64,000 bases of DNA from Syntrophales bacterium (GTDB lineage: Bacteria > Desulfobacterota > Syntrophia > Syntrophales > UBA4778): NCBI GenBank assembly GCA_028712885.1, contig JAQTPK010000005.1, positions 37,914-101,913 on the forward strand, written 5' to 3'. The notes below the pieces were generated by a model. It was not told where the DNA came from. It made no database searches and saw only the letters and a list, made by a program, of their open reading frames with translations. How positions within the stretch are numbered: the first letter of the stretch is position 1; every line of letters begins with the position of its first letter. Shown here in pieces: positions 63,195-64,000 of the stretch. The position numbers and the translations under genes are program-made.

Positions 63195-63223
63195 ATTGAG
63201 ACCCCCCTTTCCGGAGGCAGAAC

Positions 63224-63239
63224 TGCATCGGCTGTGCCA
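63224..63239 (-). promoter_or_regulatory. Sigma-54 promoter of the PrsT-like gene
   Basis: On the minus strand TGGCACAGCCGATGCA has the GG-N10-GC spacing and agrees with TGGCACRNNNNTTGCW at all but one position (ATGC for TTGC). It lies about 30 bp before the ATG at 63194. Confidence 0.75.
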
Positions 63240-63606
63240 GCAAAACCGAAGTTCAGAGTTCAGCCGAGCCTCCGGAAGTACGGGCTGTGGACGCCCATGC
63301 GAAGGAGCCTGGAAAGATTTAAATCATGTGCCTTTAACCATTACCATCTTTCCGCTTTCTGAAAGAGGCCGGGACGGCATGCGCGGCTTGACTCATTTCA
63401 AAACCGGCATCCGGAACAGGATATTTCGGCTTCGGATTTTTTCTTCCCGCTTGTTTACATTTTGAGCTTTGCCGCTGCTCAGACAAAAACATCAAATAAT
63501 GTCGAAGTTGCTTCATGTTTTATCAACCGGAAATGGAGTTCACATTCGGCGGCTCCGGGAACCTGCGCTATTTCGAAATTCCGCGGGAAACGCCGGAGCG
63601 TGTCCG

Positions 63607-63623
63607 TGGCACGATCCGTGCGA
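63607..63623 (+). promoter_or_regulatory. Possible sigma-54 promoter of exosortase
   Basis: TGGCACGATCCGTGCGA has GG-N10-GC spacing with GTGC in place of TTGC. It lies 123 bp before the exosortase ATG. Confidence 0.45.
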
Positions 63624-63745
63624 TGGGTTCTGAAATGCCTGGAACACGCGCCTGCACTTTTCTCATGCCGGCAGGATAAAAGGAATGAATGAGGCATGAC
63701 TCCTTGCGCCTTACGCCTTACAACTCACGGTAATAAGGAGAGCCT

Positions 63746-64000
63746 ATGACCGGCATCCGGGAGTATTACCCTGTGCTTGTCAGGAACCGTGAAAAGGCCC
63801 TCTGGTCGGCAATTTTCCTGGCGGGGATTGCAGCGATCTATGCGCCGATGGCCGTGAATCTTGTCCGGGACTGGATGAATCTCCCCGATTTCAATCACGG
63901 CTTCCTGATCCCGATAGTATCGGGCTACATTGTTTTTCTGAAGAGGACCAGGCTGGCGGAGCTCCTCGCTGAAGCGCCCGCCGGCGAGAGGGGAGGAGCT
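63746..64000 (+). CDS. Exosortase, N-terminal part (cut by window end)
   Basis: The first 85 residues of a multi-pass membrane cysteine peptidase that cleaves PEP-CTERM sorting signals. One transmembrane helix (about 18-38), then DWMNLPDFNHGFLIPIVSGY, the conserved 'DxxHGFLxPxxS' region of the EpsH/XrtA family, and FLKRTRLAEL. The catalytic Cys, Arg and His lie beyond the edge. ATG 63746 has an AAGGAG site. Confidence 0.85.
   Translation, partial: MTGIREYYPVLVRNREKALWSAIFLAGIAAIYAPMAVNLVRDWMNLPDFNHGFLIPIVSGYIVFLKRTRLAELLAEAPAGERGGA

Larger units (their letters stand above)
63195..63745. other. Divergent regulatory region of the exosortase locus
   Basis: About 550 bp between the PrsT-like gene (minus) and exosortase (plus). 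It carries two sigma-54-like promoters, one per direction, and a short word repeat near 63700 (CCTTGCGCCTTACGCCTTAC). TAATAAGGAGAGCC precedes the exosortase ATG. No gene is recognised. Confidence 0.6.

Overview
This 64 kb window reads as chromosome of a GC-rich, Gram-negative anaerobe. The best guess is a deltaproteobacterium (Desulfobacterota), perhaps a syntrophic or acetogenic type. That is an inference from gene content: an ADP-forming acetyl-CoA synthetase, a methylcrotonyl-CoA-carboxylase-like carboxyltransferase plus HMG-CoA lyase, hydrogenase nickel-insertion genes hypA/hypB, a Tgl/PilF-like TPR lipoprotein, the tgt-yajC-secD-secF cluster, and an exosortase (PEP-CTERM) locus. No rRNA genes, phage, insertion sequence or CRISPR array was seen. 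One tRNA was found, tRNA-Leu(UAA).

Layout. 0-10.6 kb (mostly minus strand): carboxyltransferase, a sigma-54 activator, an EF-G paralog, a GerMN protein, a TPR lipoprotein, an HD hydrolase and a metallo-beta-lactamase-fold hydrolase. 10.8-16 kb: HMG-CoA lyase, a carboxymuconolactone-decarboxylase-like protein, a Pro/Ala lipoprotein, a patatin lipoprotein, two small membrane proteins, MazG. 16-22.7 kb (plus): queA, tgt, yajC, secD, secF, a DUF456 protein, lepB. 22.7-25.7 kb: a pyrR-pyrB-pyrC operon behind a promoter and a PyrR-type attenuator. 25.9-33.6 kb: recO, glyQ, glyS, a cytidylate-kinase-like protein, an ADP-forming acyl-CoA synthetase. 33.8-38 kb (minus): permease, alpha/alpha-barrel protein, divergent ATP-PEP carboxykinase. 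38.2-43.2 kb: an unrecognised histidine-rich exported protein with a beta-barrel partner, then two tandem amidohydrolases. 43.6-46.1 kb: tRNA-Leu followed by a decaying toxin-antitoxin patch (MNT, a frameshifted higB with higA, HicB-like, an antidote fragment). 46.4-49.4 kb: small exported proteins, a hotdog protein, DUF488. 49.9-55.6 kb: mnmA, a methanogen-like YcaO, then hypA-hypB-FeS protein-nickel permease, MarR. 56-61 kb: thioesterase, fatty acyl-CoA ligase, hybrid histidine kinase. 61-64 kb: a long TPR lipoprotein divergent from a truncated exosortase, each preceded by a sigma-54-like promoter.

The most striking non-coding theme is that many gene boundaries carry 50-250 bp of degenerate short-word repeats, often as long inverted repeats. 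Words include GGGATTTGG, GGCRTTGGGY, GTAATGG, GAGTYCNGAG, CTCACCCT and GCGTCCRTTGC. They behave like hairpin spacers and sometimes run into the 3' ends of genes. A different 126-bp palindromic element lies at 12774-12899.
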